Below the pieces are notes generated by a model. It did no database searches and was not told the origin of the DNA. It saw nothing but the letters and a program-made list of their open reading frames with translations. A program made the translations under genes and the position numbers. A stretch of 64,000 nt of DNA from Ruminococcus sp. (GTDB taxonomy: Bacteria; Bacillota; Clostridia; Oscillospirales; Ruminococcaceae): NCBI RefSeq assembly GCF_017464355.1, contig NZ_JAFUAG010000044.1, positions 1 through 64,000 of the forward strand. The letters are read 5' to 3'. Numbering within the stretch: position 1 is the stretch's first letter; each line of letters opens with the position of its first letter. Positions 34,489 through 43,169 of the stretch are shown in pieces.

Positions 34489-34844
34489 ACACTAAAGATA
34501 TTGTCAACGATAAGAACTAATATGAATGCGACGGCGGCAGGGTGTATTTATGCTATGATGACGAGAAAGAGTTCTATGAGCCGTACACTTCTTACACTGA
34601 TGAGTCATACAGGGATATCCGCACGCTGTTTATCCCAAACAGCATGAACGGCAAGGCGGTGGTCATCTATGGCGGCCTGCTTCACGGTATGTCTGCAACT
34701 AAACGCTTTAAGGTCGCCCCCGACGACCCCTGTTTCTGTTTGTATGAGGGCAGCAGTGCGGGTCTGCTGAAAGCGAAATGGCATTATAACTGCGTCATAC
34801 CCAAAAAAGGTGAACTGAACGATGACGGCGAAAGGAAAGAATAG
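34485..34844 (+). pseudogene. Small gene with an in-frame TAA at codon 12
   Basis: ATG at 34485 overlaps the prmC stop (ATGA) and opens MNTKDIVNDKN, then TAA (34518-34520). The same frame continues at once as YECDGGRVYLCYDDEKEF for over 100 codons to 34844. A GTG at 34542 could restart it (100 aa) but has only a weak GGCAGG beside it. The coupled start makes a nonsense change or sequencing error the likelier reading. Family not recognised. Confidence 0.6.
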
Positions 34845-34848
34845 CTGA

Positions 34849-35397
34849 ATGCTGTATATAATCAGACACGGCAGAACAGATTGGAATGTGCTGCATAAAC
34901 TCCAGGGCAGAACGGATATCCCCCTGAATGATGAAGGGCGGCAGATGGCCAGGGAGGCGGGAGAGAAATACCGTGATGTGCATTTTGATGTCTGCTACTG
35001 CTCACCCCTTGTAAGGGCGAGGGAAACGGCCGAGCTGCTGCTGGCCGGCAGAGATGTCCCCATAATACCCGATGACAGGCTGGTGGAAATGTGCTTTGGC
35101 GAATACGAGGGTGTGGAGAACAGCTTTTCTCTGCCCGATTGCCCTATAAACGTGCTTTTCCACGAACCTGATAAATTCAATGGCGCAGGTGGTGCCGAAA
35201 CTCTCGATGAACTGTTTGCAAGAACAGGCAGCTTCCTGAAAGGTACAGCCTATCCCTTGGTGGAACAGGGGAAAGATGTGCTGATAGTAGGCCACGGTGC
35301 CATGAATTCTTCCATAGTAAGTCAGGTGAGAAAATTCCCCAGGAAAGACTTCTGGAGCGCAGGTATCGAAAACTGCAAGCTGATGAGGCTGATATGA
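34849..35397 (+). CDS. Histidine phosphatase (phosphoglycerate mutase-like)
   Basis: 182 aa, AAAGGAAAG upstream. RHGRTDWN gives the catalytic His and Arg, GRTDIPLNDEGR the next box, ERxxET-like VRARETAELL, and GHGAMN the second His. Cytosolic; substrate among phospho-sugars, nucleotides or cobalamin precursors unknown. Confidence 0.9.
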   Translation: MLYIIRHGRTDWNVLHKLQGRTDIPLNDEGRQMAREAGEKYRDVHFDVCYCSPLVRARETAELLLAGRDVPIIPDDRLVEMCFGEYEGVENSFSLPDCPINVLFHEPDKFNGAGGAETLDELFARTGSFLKGTAYPLVEQGKDVLIVGHGAMNSSIVSQVRKFPRKDFWSAGIENCKLMRLI

Positions 35398-35418
35398 CCA
35401 TATCTCGGAGGTGTTCTT

Positions 35419-35853
35419 ATGATACGTGAAGTGAGAGAAAGCGACTTCGATGAGCTGCTGCGCCTTTATATGCAGCTGCATGATAACCCTTTCCCCGAAA
35501 AGGACAAACGTGTGACAGAGATATGGCAAAATATCCTCGATGACAAAAACCACCATATCATCGTCGCTGAGGAGGAGGGACATCTGGTGTCCTCCTGCGT
35601 ATGTGTCATAATACCGAACCTTACCAGAGGCCAGCGGCCTTATGCTTTTGTGGAGAATGTCATCACTGACAAAGGCCACCGCAAAAAGGGTCTTGCCACC
35701 GCTTGTCTTAACTATGCCAAAGATATAGCCCTGCGGGAGAACTGCTACAAGATGATGCTGCTGACAGGCTCAAAGGAGCAGAGCACCCTGAATTTCTATG
35801 AGAGGGCAGGCTACAATAAAAACGACAAAACAGCCTTTATACAGTGGCTGTAG
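35419..35853 (+). CDS. GNAT-family acetyltransferase
   Basis: 144 aa, GGAGGTG upstream. Opens MIREVRESDFDELLRLY; acetyl-CoA loop region around VITDKGHRKKGLATACLNYA; ends with FYERAGYNKNDKTAF. Substrate unknown. Confidence 0.9.
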   Translation: MIREVRESDFDELLRLYMQLHDNPFPEKDKRVTEIWQNILDDKNHHIIVAEEEGHLVSSCVCVIIPNLTRGQRPYAFVENVITDKGHRKKGLATACLNYAKDIALRENCYKMMLLTGSKEQSTLNFYERAGYNKNDKTAFIQWL

Positions 35854-35892
35854 GTCAATACAGAACATCGCCGTCAGGCGGCGGGTGATACT

Positions 35893-36272
35893 TTGAAAAA
35901 CAGAAAGAACTACCTTAAGCGCCGTGCGAAGCTCAGGCGGCTGACCAATGAGGGCTTTGCCTTTGAAACTTCGACGGAATGTGAATACTGCGGGGAAAGG
36001 CTTTATGACTTCCCCTTGTATGATGCCAAGGGCTGCCTTAAATGCGGCAATTGGGCGGAAGATGTCTGCGGGGACCCGAAGTGCCCCTGTGCAGCAGAAG
36101 ACCTGCCTCGCCCCCTGGCATATATTTTGAGGCAGGGGAGAATGCAGGCCGCGCTGTTATGCGCAAGAGGAGCCTGCAGGATAACTACTTCCACAAGACG
36201 AACGGGGCTTCAAAAAGGCAGAAAAAACGTTTGCTGTACGATAAACTGAACAGCAAATGGTATGTGTACTAA
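35893..36272 (+). pseudogene. Zinc-ribbon protein with a frameshift in a C-run
   Basis: A TTG start opens MKNRKNYLKRRAKLRRL. Two Cys pairs follow (CEYCG and CLKCG) and then CGDPKCPC, a zinc-ribbon-like set. At CCCCC (36111-36115) the frame goes off. Adding one C would continue into PPGIYFEAGENAG and SLQDNYFHKTNGASKRQ to the stop at 36272, about 126 aa in all. The basic tail in the second frame looks coding. Either an indel or sequencing error. Confidence 0.6.
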
Positions 36273-36314
36273 ATTTGGTACACATATATATTCGTATCGA
36301 AAAATGCGCTTACA

Positions 36315-36347
36315 GTCCGTACAAACGGACAGTTAATGTGTTATAAT
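36315..36347 (+). promoter_or_regulatory. recA promoter with palindromic operator candidate
   Basis: TATAAT at 36342-36347; no good -35 can be seen. GTCCGT-ACAA-ACGGAC (36315-36330) is a perfect palindrome in the -35 area. It differs from the Bacillus LexA box but sits where LexA would act. Confidence 0.55.
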
Positions 36348-36403
36348 ATATGCAGGAAAGAAAATTTCCCGAAAATATCATTTTGGAAAGGAAATAAAAA
36401 AAT

Positions 36404-37633
36404 ATGGCTATCGACAAGAAGAAAAAGGAAAAGTCACCCCAGGTACACAACATAACCGACGCAGAGGAGAGAAAGAAGGCTCTTGAAACTGCCATCGCCT
36501 ATATCGAGAAGCAGTTCGGCAAGGGCGCTATCATGAAGCTTGGCGACGCAAGAGCCATGGACGTTGAGGCTATCCCCACAGGTTCCATGACGCTGGATAT
36601 GGCGCTGGGTATCGGCGGTGTGCCCAGGGGACGTATCATCGAGATATACGGACCTGAGTCCTCGGGTAAGACCACAGTTGCGCTGCACATAATCGCCGAG
36701 ACCCAGAAAATGGGCGGCGAGGTAGCTTTCATCGACGTTGAACACGCTCTTGACCCTGTTTATGCCCAGAACCTGGGCGTGGATATCGACAGTATGCTGG
36801 TATCCCAGCCCGACAGCGGCGAGCAGGCGCTGGAGATAGCTGAGGCGCTGGCAAGGTCGGGCGCTATCGACTGTATCGTCATCGACTCGGTAGCCGCCAT
36901 GGTAACAAAGGCTGAGATAGACGGCGAAATGGGCGACACCCATGTGGGTCAGCTGGCAAGACTAATGTCCCAGGCCATGAGAAAGCTGACCAGCGTTGTA
37001 TCAAAATCAAACACCACCTGCGTGTTCATCAACCAGGTGCGTGAGAAGATAGGCGTTATGTACGGCAACCCCGAAACTACCCCCGGCGGCCGTGCGCTCA
37101 AGTTCTATGCCTCCGTCAGGATAGAGGTAAGGCGCGGCGAGCAGATAAAGGACGGCGGCGAGGTCATCGGCAACCGCACCCGCTGCAAGGTCGTTAAGAA
37201 CAAGGTGGCTCCTCCTTTCAAGGAGTGTGAGTTCGATATCATGTACGGCAAGGGAGTTTCCCGTGTGGGCGAAGTCCTTGATGCCGCTGTTGACCTTGGC
37301 ATAGCCAAGAAGGGCGGCGCATGGTTCAGCTATAACGATGTCAAGCTGGGACAGGGCCGTGACAACTCCAAGCAGTTCCTGCTGGATCACCCCGATATAA
37401 TGGCTGAGATCGAGGAGAAGATAAAGGTGCAGACAGCTGAGGCCCTTGAAGCTGCCAACAAGAAAAAGGAGAAGAAGTCCAAGCTGGAAGAAAAGGCCAA
37501 CGCGGGGGCAGGCATCTCTGATGATGATGAGGGCGGAGTTATAAAGAAGGTAACTTCCGATGAGCCCGAAACACCCTCAGAGGAGAATTTTGAGGAGTTC
37601 GCACCTGTGGACATCGACAGCTTCGGTGAGTGA
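36404..37633 (+). CDS. recA: Recombinase RecA
   Basis: 409 aa, GGAAAGGAA upstream. Walker A GPESSGKT (83-90), [21 protein letters not shown], and [22 protein letters not shown] (L2 region). The C-terminus beyond residue 345 is long, with a Lys-rich then acidic tail. Homologous recombination and LexA co-protease. recX follows 3 nt later. Confidence 0.98.
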   Translation: MAIDKKKKEKSPQVHNITDAEERKKALETAIAYIEKQFGKGAIMKLGDARAMDVEAIPTGSMTLDMALGIGGVPRGRIIEIYGPESSGKTTVALHIIAETQKMGGEVAFIDVEHALDPVYAQNLGVDIDSMLVSQPDSGEQALEIAEALARSGAIDCIVIDSVAAMVTKAEIDGEMGDTHVGQLARLMSQAMRKLTSVVSKSNTTCVFINQVREKIGVMYGNPETTPGGRALKFYASVRIEVRRGEQIKDGGEVIGNRTRCKVVKNKVAPPFKECEFDIMYGKGVSRVGEVLDAAVDLGIAKKGGAWFSYNDVKLGQGRDNSKQFLLDHPDIMAEIEEKIKVQTAEALEAANKKKEKKSKLEEKANAGAGISDDDEGGVIKKVTSDEPETPSEENFEEFAPVDIDSFGE

Positions 37634-37636
37634 TAG

Positions 37637-38272
37637 ATGTTAAAGATCACCAACGTTTCCAGATACAAGGGAATGACCTGTATGATCGAATTCGAGGACA
37701 GGGACACGGAATTTCTCAATCAGGAGATAGTGAGCAGATATAACTTAAAGGCAGGCATGAGTCTGCCTTTGTCTGCGTGGGAAGATATAAAGGCCGATGA
37801 AGAGTACCGCAAGGCACGGGAAAGGGCGCTGTATCTTCTTGACTACAGGGACTATTCCTATGTGGAGCTTTTTCACAAGCTGGAAAAGAATTACTCCGAG
37901 GACACCTGCTATCGGGTCATGGATAAAATGGTCGAAATGGGTACCATAAACGACCGCCGCTATGCCGAGGGGCTGGCGCGGCATTATGTGGAGGTAAAGC
38001 ATTTCGGCAGCCGCAGGGCTTATCAGGAAATGCGGGGCAAGGGTCTTACAGGGGAGGTCATAAAGCTTGCTCTGCAGGTATATGATGAAGATGAGGAGAC
38101 CACCTGGTACGACAGGCTTTACGAACTGGTGGAGAAGAAATATCTTCGGTACCTTGAAGATGAAAAGGGCATAAACCGCGTGAAAAATGCCCTGGTGAGG
38201 TACGGCTACAGCTACGACCTCATAAAGGAAGTCCTCAGGGATATAGGGGAAGAATACGGCGAGGAGGATTAA
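37637..38272 (+). CDS. recX: RecX regulatory protein
   Basis: 211 aa. Helical repeats with ALYLLDYRDYSYVELFHKL and INDRRYAEGLARHYVEVKHF, typical of RecX, which limits RecA filaments. Just behind recA as in many bacteria. Confidence 0.9.
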   Translation: MLKITNVSRYKGMTCMIEFEDRDTEFLNQEIVSRYNLKAGMSLPLSAWEDIKADEEYRKARERALYLLDYRDYSYVELFHKLEKNYSEDTCYRVMDKMVEMGTINDRRYAEGLARHYVEVKHFGSRRAYQEMRGKGLTGEVIKLALQVYDEDEETTWYDRLYELVEKKYLRYLEDEKGINRVKNALVRYGYSYDLIKEVLRDIGEEYGEED

Positions 38273-38275
38273 GTT

Positions 38276-38680
38276 TTGGATAAGATAAGGTATAATGAGG
38301 AGCAGGAGGCTTTCGAGATCGACTATCAGCTCTGGGGAAAAAGCGTGACAGTGCTTTTCTATATGGAAGATCAGCAGGAGATAATAGGGAATATCTCGGA
38401 GATAGCCGACCTGCTGGGCAGGCTTGACCGCAACAAGAAAAGGATAGCCGAGATAATCAAGCGCGACGGCCGCTATGACAAGAAAAAATTCCCGCTGCTC
38501 ACCTCAGCTGAGATAGAAGAGCAGATGAAGATAGAGAGCGCCTTTGTAGACATGGACGAGGACGGCATAGTCCTGGGGGCTACCGCCGTTACGGATAACG
38601 GCGCCCTGGGCGAAGGTGTCATGGTGGAACTGCTGAGCGACGGCTCCCTGGAGATAAGCTCCGCAGGCAAACTGATGTAA
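38276..38680 (+). CDS. Hypothetical cytosolic protein
   Basis: 134 aa; TTG start, GAGGATT upstream, 3 nt after recX, so the same transcript. It opens MDKIRYNEEQEAFEIDYQLW and has a WGKSVTVLFY strand reminiscent of DUF2262-like proteins; uncertain. Co-location with recA-recX is probably not functional. Confidence 0.7.
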   Translation: MDKIRYNEEQEAFEIDYQLWGKSVTVLFYMEDQQEIIGNISEIADLLGRLDRNKKRIAEIIKRDGRYDKKKFPLLTSAEIEEQMKIESAFVDMDEDGIVLGATAVTDNGALGEGVMVELLSDGSLEISSAGKLM

Positions 38681-38687
38681 ATATATG

Positions 38688-38720
38688 AAAAGTGCAGCCC
38701 TGTGAGGGACTGCACTTTTT
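38688..38720 (+). terminator. Terminator of the recA operon
   Basis: AAAAGTGCAG..CTGCACTTTTT with an inner CCT/AGG pairing. Confidence 0.9.
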
Positions 38721-38817
38721 CAGCATATTACACGGCAGCGGGAACGTCAAAATAGCTTTATCAACGGGAAAAATCATGAAGAAAAAGCGTAAGAATGCTG
38801 AATTTTCAGCGCAGGTC

Positions 38818-38846
38818 TTTACAAACAGGGAGAAACGTGCTATAAT
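38818..38846 (+). promoter_or_regulatory. rimO promoter
   Basis: TTTACA (38818-38823), 17 bp, TATAAT (38841-38846). Confidence 0.85.
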
Positions 38847-38895
38847 ACATAGATGTAATTGTAAAAAAGTTTACTTTGATAGGAGTCCTTATCGT

Positions 38896-40227
38896 ATGGC
38901 TACTAGAGTAGGTATGGTTTCTCTTGGGTGTCCCAAAAATCAGGTGGACGCCGAGCATATGCTGTTTGACCTGAAAAAAGAGGGTTATCAGATAGTTGCC
39001 GATGCAGCGCTGGCAGATGTGGTAGTTGTCAACACCTGCGGATTTATTGAAAGCGCCAAGCAGGAGGCTATCGATACTATCCTTGAATTCTGCACCCTTA
39101 AGCAGGAGGGCAGGATAAAGGCGGTCATCGCTACAGGTTGTCTGGCTGAGCGTTACCGTGATGAGATGAAGAAAGAGATGCCCGAGCTTGATGCGGTAGT
39201 AGGTCTTGGTTCAAATGCGAAGCTTCCCGAGATAATCAGGGATATCTACCGCGGCACCGAACAGATATGCGCTTACGGCAGCAAGACGGACCTGCCTATG
39301 GAGGGCGGACGTATCATATCCACCGAGCCGTTTTATGCATATATTAAGATAGCAGAGGGCTGCTCCAACAACTGCACCTACTGCGCAATACCCGCCATAC
39401 GCGGCAGGTTCCGCAGCAGGAAGATGGAGGATATACTTGAAGAAGCAAAGTGGCTGGCCGAACACGGTGTCACCGAACTGGTGATCATCGCCCAGGATAC
39501 TACCCGCTACGGCGAGGATATCTACGGCAAGTCCATGCTGCCCGAGCTGCTGACAAAGCTTTGTGAGATAGAGGGCTTCAAGTGGATAAGAACGCTTTAC
39601 AGCTACCCCGAGCGTATCAGCGATGAGTTCATCGATGTGCTGGCTAAGGAGGATAAGCTGGTAAAATATATTGATATGCCCGTGCAGCACTGCAACAGGG
39701 ACGTGCTGAGAGCCATGAACCGCCCCTGCGATGAAGCCTACCTGCTGGAGCTGATACAGAAGCTCCGTGCAAGGGTGCCTGGGATAGTGCTGAGGACTAC
39801 GCTGATAGCAGGCTTCCCAGGGGAGACTGAGGCGCAGTTCGAGGAACTCTGTGAATTCGTGAAAAACGTGGGCTTTGAAAGACTTGGCTGCTTTGCATAT
39901 TCCCCTGAGGAGGGCACCAAGGCCTACTCCATGCCCGACCAGATAGATGAAACTACCAAAAACAGGCGTGCCGACATCATCATGCAGGAGCAGATGCTGG
40001 TGGCTGACCGCTATAATCAGGCTCAGCTGGGCAAGACTATAGAGGTAGTCTGTGAGGGCTTTGACCGCTATGCGGAATGCTATTTCGGCAGAGGCACCGC
40101 TGATGCCCCCGAGATAGACGGAAAGATATTTTTCACCTCCGAGAAAAAGGTGCAGATAGGTCAGTATGTCAGGGTGGAGCTTTTTGATACCCTTGATTAT
40201 GACCTGCTGGGTACTGTTGTAGAATAG
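38896..40227 (+). CDS. rimO: Ribosomal protein S12 methylthiotransferase
   Basis: 443 aa from the ATG at 38896 (AGGAG 10 nt upstream). First cluster cysteines C12 (SLGCPKNQVD), C48 (NTCGF) and one in ATGCLAER; radical-SAM cluster EGCSNNCTYCAIP; TRAM-like C-terminal barrel. Adds a methylthio group to S12 Asp88. Full length. Confidence 0.95.
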   Translation: MATRVGMVSLGCPKNQVDAEHMLFDLKKEGYQIVADAALADVVVVNTCGFIESAKQEAIDTILEFCTLKQEGRIKAVIATGCLAERYRDEMKKEMPELDAVVGLGSNAKLPEIIRDIYRGTEQICAYGSKTDLPMEGGRIISTEPFYAYIKIAEGCSNNCTYCAIPAIRGRFRSRKMEDILEEAKWLAEHGVTELVIIAQDTTRYGEDIYGKSMLPELLTKLCEIEGFKWIRTLYSYPERISDEFIDVLAKEDKLVKYIDMPVQHCNRDVLRAMNRPCDEAYLLELIQKLRARVPGIVLRTTLIAGFPGETEAQFEELCEFVKNVGFERLGCFAYSPEEGTKAYSMPDQIDETTKNRRADIIMQEQMLVADRYNQAQLGKTIEVVCEGFDRYAECYFGRGTADAPEIDGKIFFTSEKKVQIGQYVRVELFDTLDYDLLGTVVE

Positions 40228-40239
40228 GAGGTGCGATGA

Positions 40240-40833
40240 ATGAAAAGCATGAATTTACCTAACAGGCTCACCGTGCTGAGAGTGGTGCTGATACCGTTTT
40301 TTATGATATTCCTGCTCTGGTTTGAGATAGGTGAGCGCCTGCATACCATACTTGCGATGATAGTTTTCATCGCCGCTTCGCTGACAGATATGCTGGACGG
40401 CAAGATAGCAAGAAAGCAAAATCTGGTAACTACTTTCGGCAAGTTCCTTGACCCCCTGGCAGATAAGCTGCTGGTCATGGTGGCGCTGATAAGCTTCACC
40501 TTTGAGCGCTGGATAGACCCCGTGGCAGTAGTTATCATACTGGCCCGTGAGTTTATGGTGACAGGCCTGAGATTAGTCGTGGCAGGCGAGGGCGTTGTTG
40601 TAGCCGCAGGCATCTGGGGCAAGCTGAAAACTGCCTTTACCATGGTGGCGCTGATAGCTATCATGTTCCTGCAGATACTGTTCCCCGAGCTTAAGGGAGC
40701 CCCCGACCTCAACTGGCATTCACCTGTGTTCCTTATAAATGAGGCGCTCATCTGGATTTCCGTTGTGCTTACGGTCATCTCGGGTGCTATATATCTGAAG
40801 GCTTACGGAAAGTATATCGACCCCAACGAATAA
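40240..40833 (+). CDS. pgsA: CDP-diacylglycerol-glycerol-3-phosphate 3-phosphatidyltransferase
   Basis: 197 aa. AGGAGGTG upstream; an ATG 4 nt earlier is out of frame and soon stops. DMLDGKIARKQNLVTTFGKF with LDPLADK gives the CDP-alcohol phosphotransferase motif DGx2ARx8Gx3Dx3D. Four to six membrane helices. Makes phosphatidylglycerol phosphate. Confidence 0.94.
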   Translation: MKSMNLPNRLTVLRVVLIPFFMIFLLWFEIGERLHTILAMIVFIAASLTDMLDGKIARKQNLVTTFGKFLDPLADKLLVMVALISFTFERWIDPVAVVIILAREFMVTGLRLVVAGEGVVVAAGIWGKLKTAFTMVALIAIMFLQILFPELKGAPDLNWHSPVFLINEALIWISVVLTVISGAIYLKAYGKYIDPNE

Positions 40834-40850
40834 TATATATCCAAAATGCG

Positions 40851-41097
40851 TATCAGCAAAAGTACCCCCGCTGCGGAACTGCAGAGAGGAGCCGTTCGGT
40901 GCAAGGCTCTGTTCGGGCGAGGTGAAGTGCGGCTGACAGCAGGGAGTGAGGAAAGGCAACGAGTATTCCTCCCCGAAGACCCGCGTTAAGGGTGCAGAGA
41001 TCGTACAGATATTTGTACAGTAAAGCGGAGTGGGACCGCGTGTGAGAGATCATTCGCCTCCGGGTACGTCAGCAGACGTATTCGGGGGCTTTTTTAT
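40851..41097 (+). promoter_or_regulatory. T-box leader, probably cysteine-specific
   Basis: Contains GCAGAGAGGAG in stem I, the T-box bulge GAGTGGGACCGCG (41028-41040), and a terminator GCCTCCGGGTACGTC/GACGTATTCGGGGGC with six T (41056-41095). A TGC triplet at 40928-40930 lies where the specifier loop should be and would read Cys. cysE and cysS downstream agree. No clear promoter is seen between pgsA and the leader. Confidence 0.9.
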
Positions 41098-41107
41098 AGG
41101 AGGGCTT

Positions 41108-41791
41108 ATGGTCGGCTTTGAAAGTCTGCTTAAAGGCGCCTGCAATACCCGTGAGATAGAAGGTGTTGCCAACAGGGGAGTTTTCCTGCGCAGCGGTGCG
41201 CTGGCGGCGCTGACAGAGGAAGATGTCTGTACCCTGAAAGAAAAGGGCATAACGACCCTCATAGACCTGCGTACTGAGGAGGAAGTTTCCCGCAGACCCT
41301 GTACGCTGTCTGACAGGGAAGAGTTTTCATATCACCACCTGCCCATAGCCGAGGGCAGCGAACCGCCTGCCTGCCTTGAAAATGTGCCCTTATCCTATAT
41401 GTGCATAGCAGAGGCTGAGAATATGGCAGAGGTCTTCCGAAAGCTGGCAAATGCCTGCGGGGGTGCAGTGTACTTCTGTACGGCAGGCAAGGACAGAACA
41501 GGCGTGGTAAGCGCCATTTTGCAGCTGCTGGCGGGTGTCGAAGATGAGGTCATCATAAAAGACTACACCCTCAGCCGTGAATACAACAAGGCGCTGCTTG
41601 AAGCCTATCTTTCAGCCCACCCTGAGACCGACAGGCAGACGGTGCTGGCAAATGAGGTCAGCATGGCGGGCTTTCTGAAGCTGTTTCGGGAAAAATATCG
41701 CAGCGCCGAAAGCTATCTTGCTGTGCCCGGGCTTTCTGAAAACGAGATAAACAAACTCAGATCAAAACTGATAAATAATGAGGTGCTGTAA
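41108..41791 (+). CDS. Tyrosine/lipid phosphatase-like protein
   Basis: 227 aa; ATG at 41108 right after AGGAGGG. FCTAGKDRTGVVSA is the Cx5R active site of the Tyr_phosphatase3 kind (also lipid phosphatases); FLRSGALAALTEEDV and TTLIDLRTEEEV are typical of the N-terminal half. First gene under the T-box; its stop overlaps the cysE start. Confidence 0.88.
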   Translation: MVGFESLLKGACNTREIEGVANRGVFLRSGALAALTEEDVCTLKEKGITTLIDLRTEEEVSRRPCTLSDREEFSYHHLPIAEGSEPPACLENVPLSYMCIAEAENMAEVFRKLANACGGAVYFCTAGKDRTGVVSAILQLLAGVEDEVIIKDYTLSREYNKALLEAYLSAHPETDRQTVLANEVSMAGFLKLFREKYRSAESYLAVPGLSENEINKLRSKLINNEVL

Positions 41792-42462
41792 TGGGAAGCA
41801 TTATCAAACGCATCATAAATAGCTATAAAGCTGAGATACAGTCCATCAAGGACAGGGACCCCGCAGCCACAAGTACCCTGGAGATACTGACCTACGCAGG
41901 TCTTCATGCGGTGGCGATGTACCGTGTGGCACACTGGTTCTATATAAGGGACTTCAAGTTCATCGCAAGGTCGATCTCCCAGACCGCCCGCTTTCTTACG
42001 GGTATCGAGATACACCCTGGTGCTAAGATAGGCAAGGGTCTGCTGATAGACCACGGCGCAGGGGTCGTCATAGGTGAGACCGCTGAGATAGGTGATAACT
42101 GCCTGCTGTACCAGGGCTGTACCCTGGGCGGTACGGGCAAAGACCAGGGCAAGCGCCACCCGACCCTGGGCAACAACGTAATGGTCGGCTGTGGCGCCAA
42201 GGTGCTGGGGCCTTTCAAGGTGGGGGACAACTCCAAGATAGCCGCCAATGCGGTGGTGCTGGAGTCTGTTCCTGCCAACTGTACAGCTGTGGGCGTGCCT
42301 GCAAGAGTAGTCAAGCAAAACGGCAAGCGTACCCTTGACCTTGACCAGGTGCATATCCCCGACCCTGTTTCTCAGGAACTCTGCAAGGACAGACTTGAAC
42401 TTGACCGCCTGAGAAAGCGTGTGGCCGAACTGGAGCGCCGTCTGGAACAGGAGGGTAAATAA
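41791..42462 (+). CDS. cysE: Serine O-acetyltransferase
   Basis: 223 aa. Left-handed beta-helix hexapeptide repeats from GIEIHPGAKIGKG; active-site region DHGAGVVIGETAEIGD, GGTGKDQGKRHPTLGNNV. The tail is a charged coil. First step of cysteine synthesis; control by a Cys T-box makes sense. Confidence 0.95.
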   Translation: MGSIIKRIINSYKAEIQSIKDRDPAATSTLEILTYAGLHAVAMYRVAHWFYIRDFKFIARSISQTARFLTGIEIHPGAKIGKGLLIDHGAGVVIGETAEIGDNCLLYQGCTLGGTGKDQGKRHPTLGNNVMVGCGAKVLGPFKVGDNSKIAANAVVLESVPANCTAVGVPARVVKQNGKRTLDLDQVHIPDPVSQELCKDRLELDRLRKRVAELERRLEQEGK

Positions 42463-43140
42463 ATGGACAATTATGAACTTATAGACATGATGTTGTCAAA
42501 GCCCTGGCTGCTCACAGGTGAGAGCCTGACCGCCCTGAGGTTCTTCCTCAACGGATATTCCTACTGTAAGCTTGAGTATAAGCTCATTGAAGACGAAACG
42601 AAATATGAACTGTTCCCCCTGCCCTGGAAATTCTTCGGTATCTATGTCAGAGATCAGATACCCGTGGACTGCGGCGAGCGTGAGTGGTATTACCAGATGA
42701 TGACCTACTACGGTGACAAAGAGGGCTACCGTATGTTCTGCCATTTCTATCAGGAATTCCGCAGCCTGAAAATAACCTCGGTGCGCCGTATGCCCCTGAA
42801 TGAAGACCAGATGATATTTTACCGTGAAGCCCTGGACAGAAAAATGGAAGACAGCTATGGTGAGCCTGAGTATGAACAGCTTGTTCATGCAAACAAGCTC
42901 TTCCCGATGTCGGTCTATCTCATAGCGTTGTCCGACGGCAGCTGTCTTGTGGCCGTGGAGGATACCGAGTTCGTAAGGCTGAAGCTATGCTTCTTCAAAA
43001 ACGAACAGCGTGCTGAAAAATATGTTTACAGCCAGTTTTGCAGCTTAGACGCAAACTGGTTCGAGATAACAGGGGTCAGCGAACTGAGATTTCCAAAGCC
43101 CCTTATCAGTGATATGTATTATTCGGATATGGAACGTTGA
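42463..43140 (+). CDS. Hypothetical protein in the cysteine operon
   Basis: 225 aa, AGGGTAAATA upstream, starting one base after the cysE stop. Soluble, rich in Tyr and Phe; opens MDNYELIDMMLSKPWLLTGE. No motif recognised. It is firmly within the T-box operon. Confidence 0.75.
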   Translation: MDNYELIDMMLSKPWLLTGESLTALRFFLNGYSYCKLEYKLIEDETKYELFPLPWKFFGIYVRDQIPVDCGEREWYYQMMTYYGDKEGYRMFCHFYQEFRSLKITSVRRMPLNEDQMIFYREALDRKMEDSYGEPEYEQLVHANKLFPMSVYLIALSDGSCLVAVEDTEFVRLKLCFFKNEQRAEKYVYSQFCSLDANWFEITGVSELRFPKPLISDMYYSDMER

Positions 43141-43169
43141 AAAGCAAATTTTAAATTGGAGGACTTAAA

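Noticed and set aside
34518-34520. Readthrough or selenocysteine at the in-frame stop
   Set aside because: The codon is TAA, not TGA, and no special context is seen.
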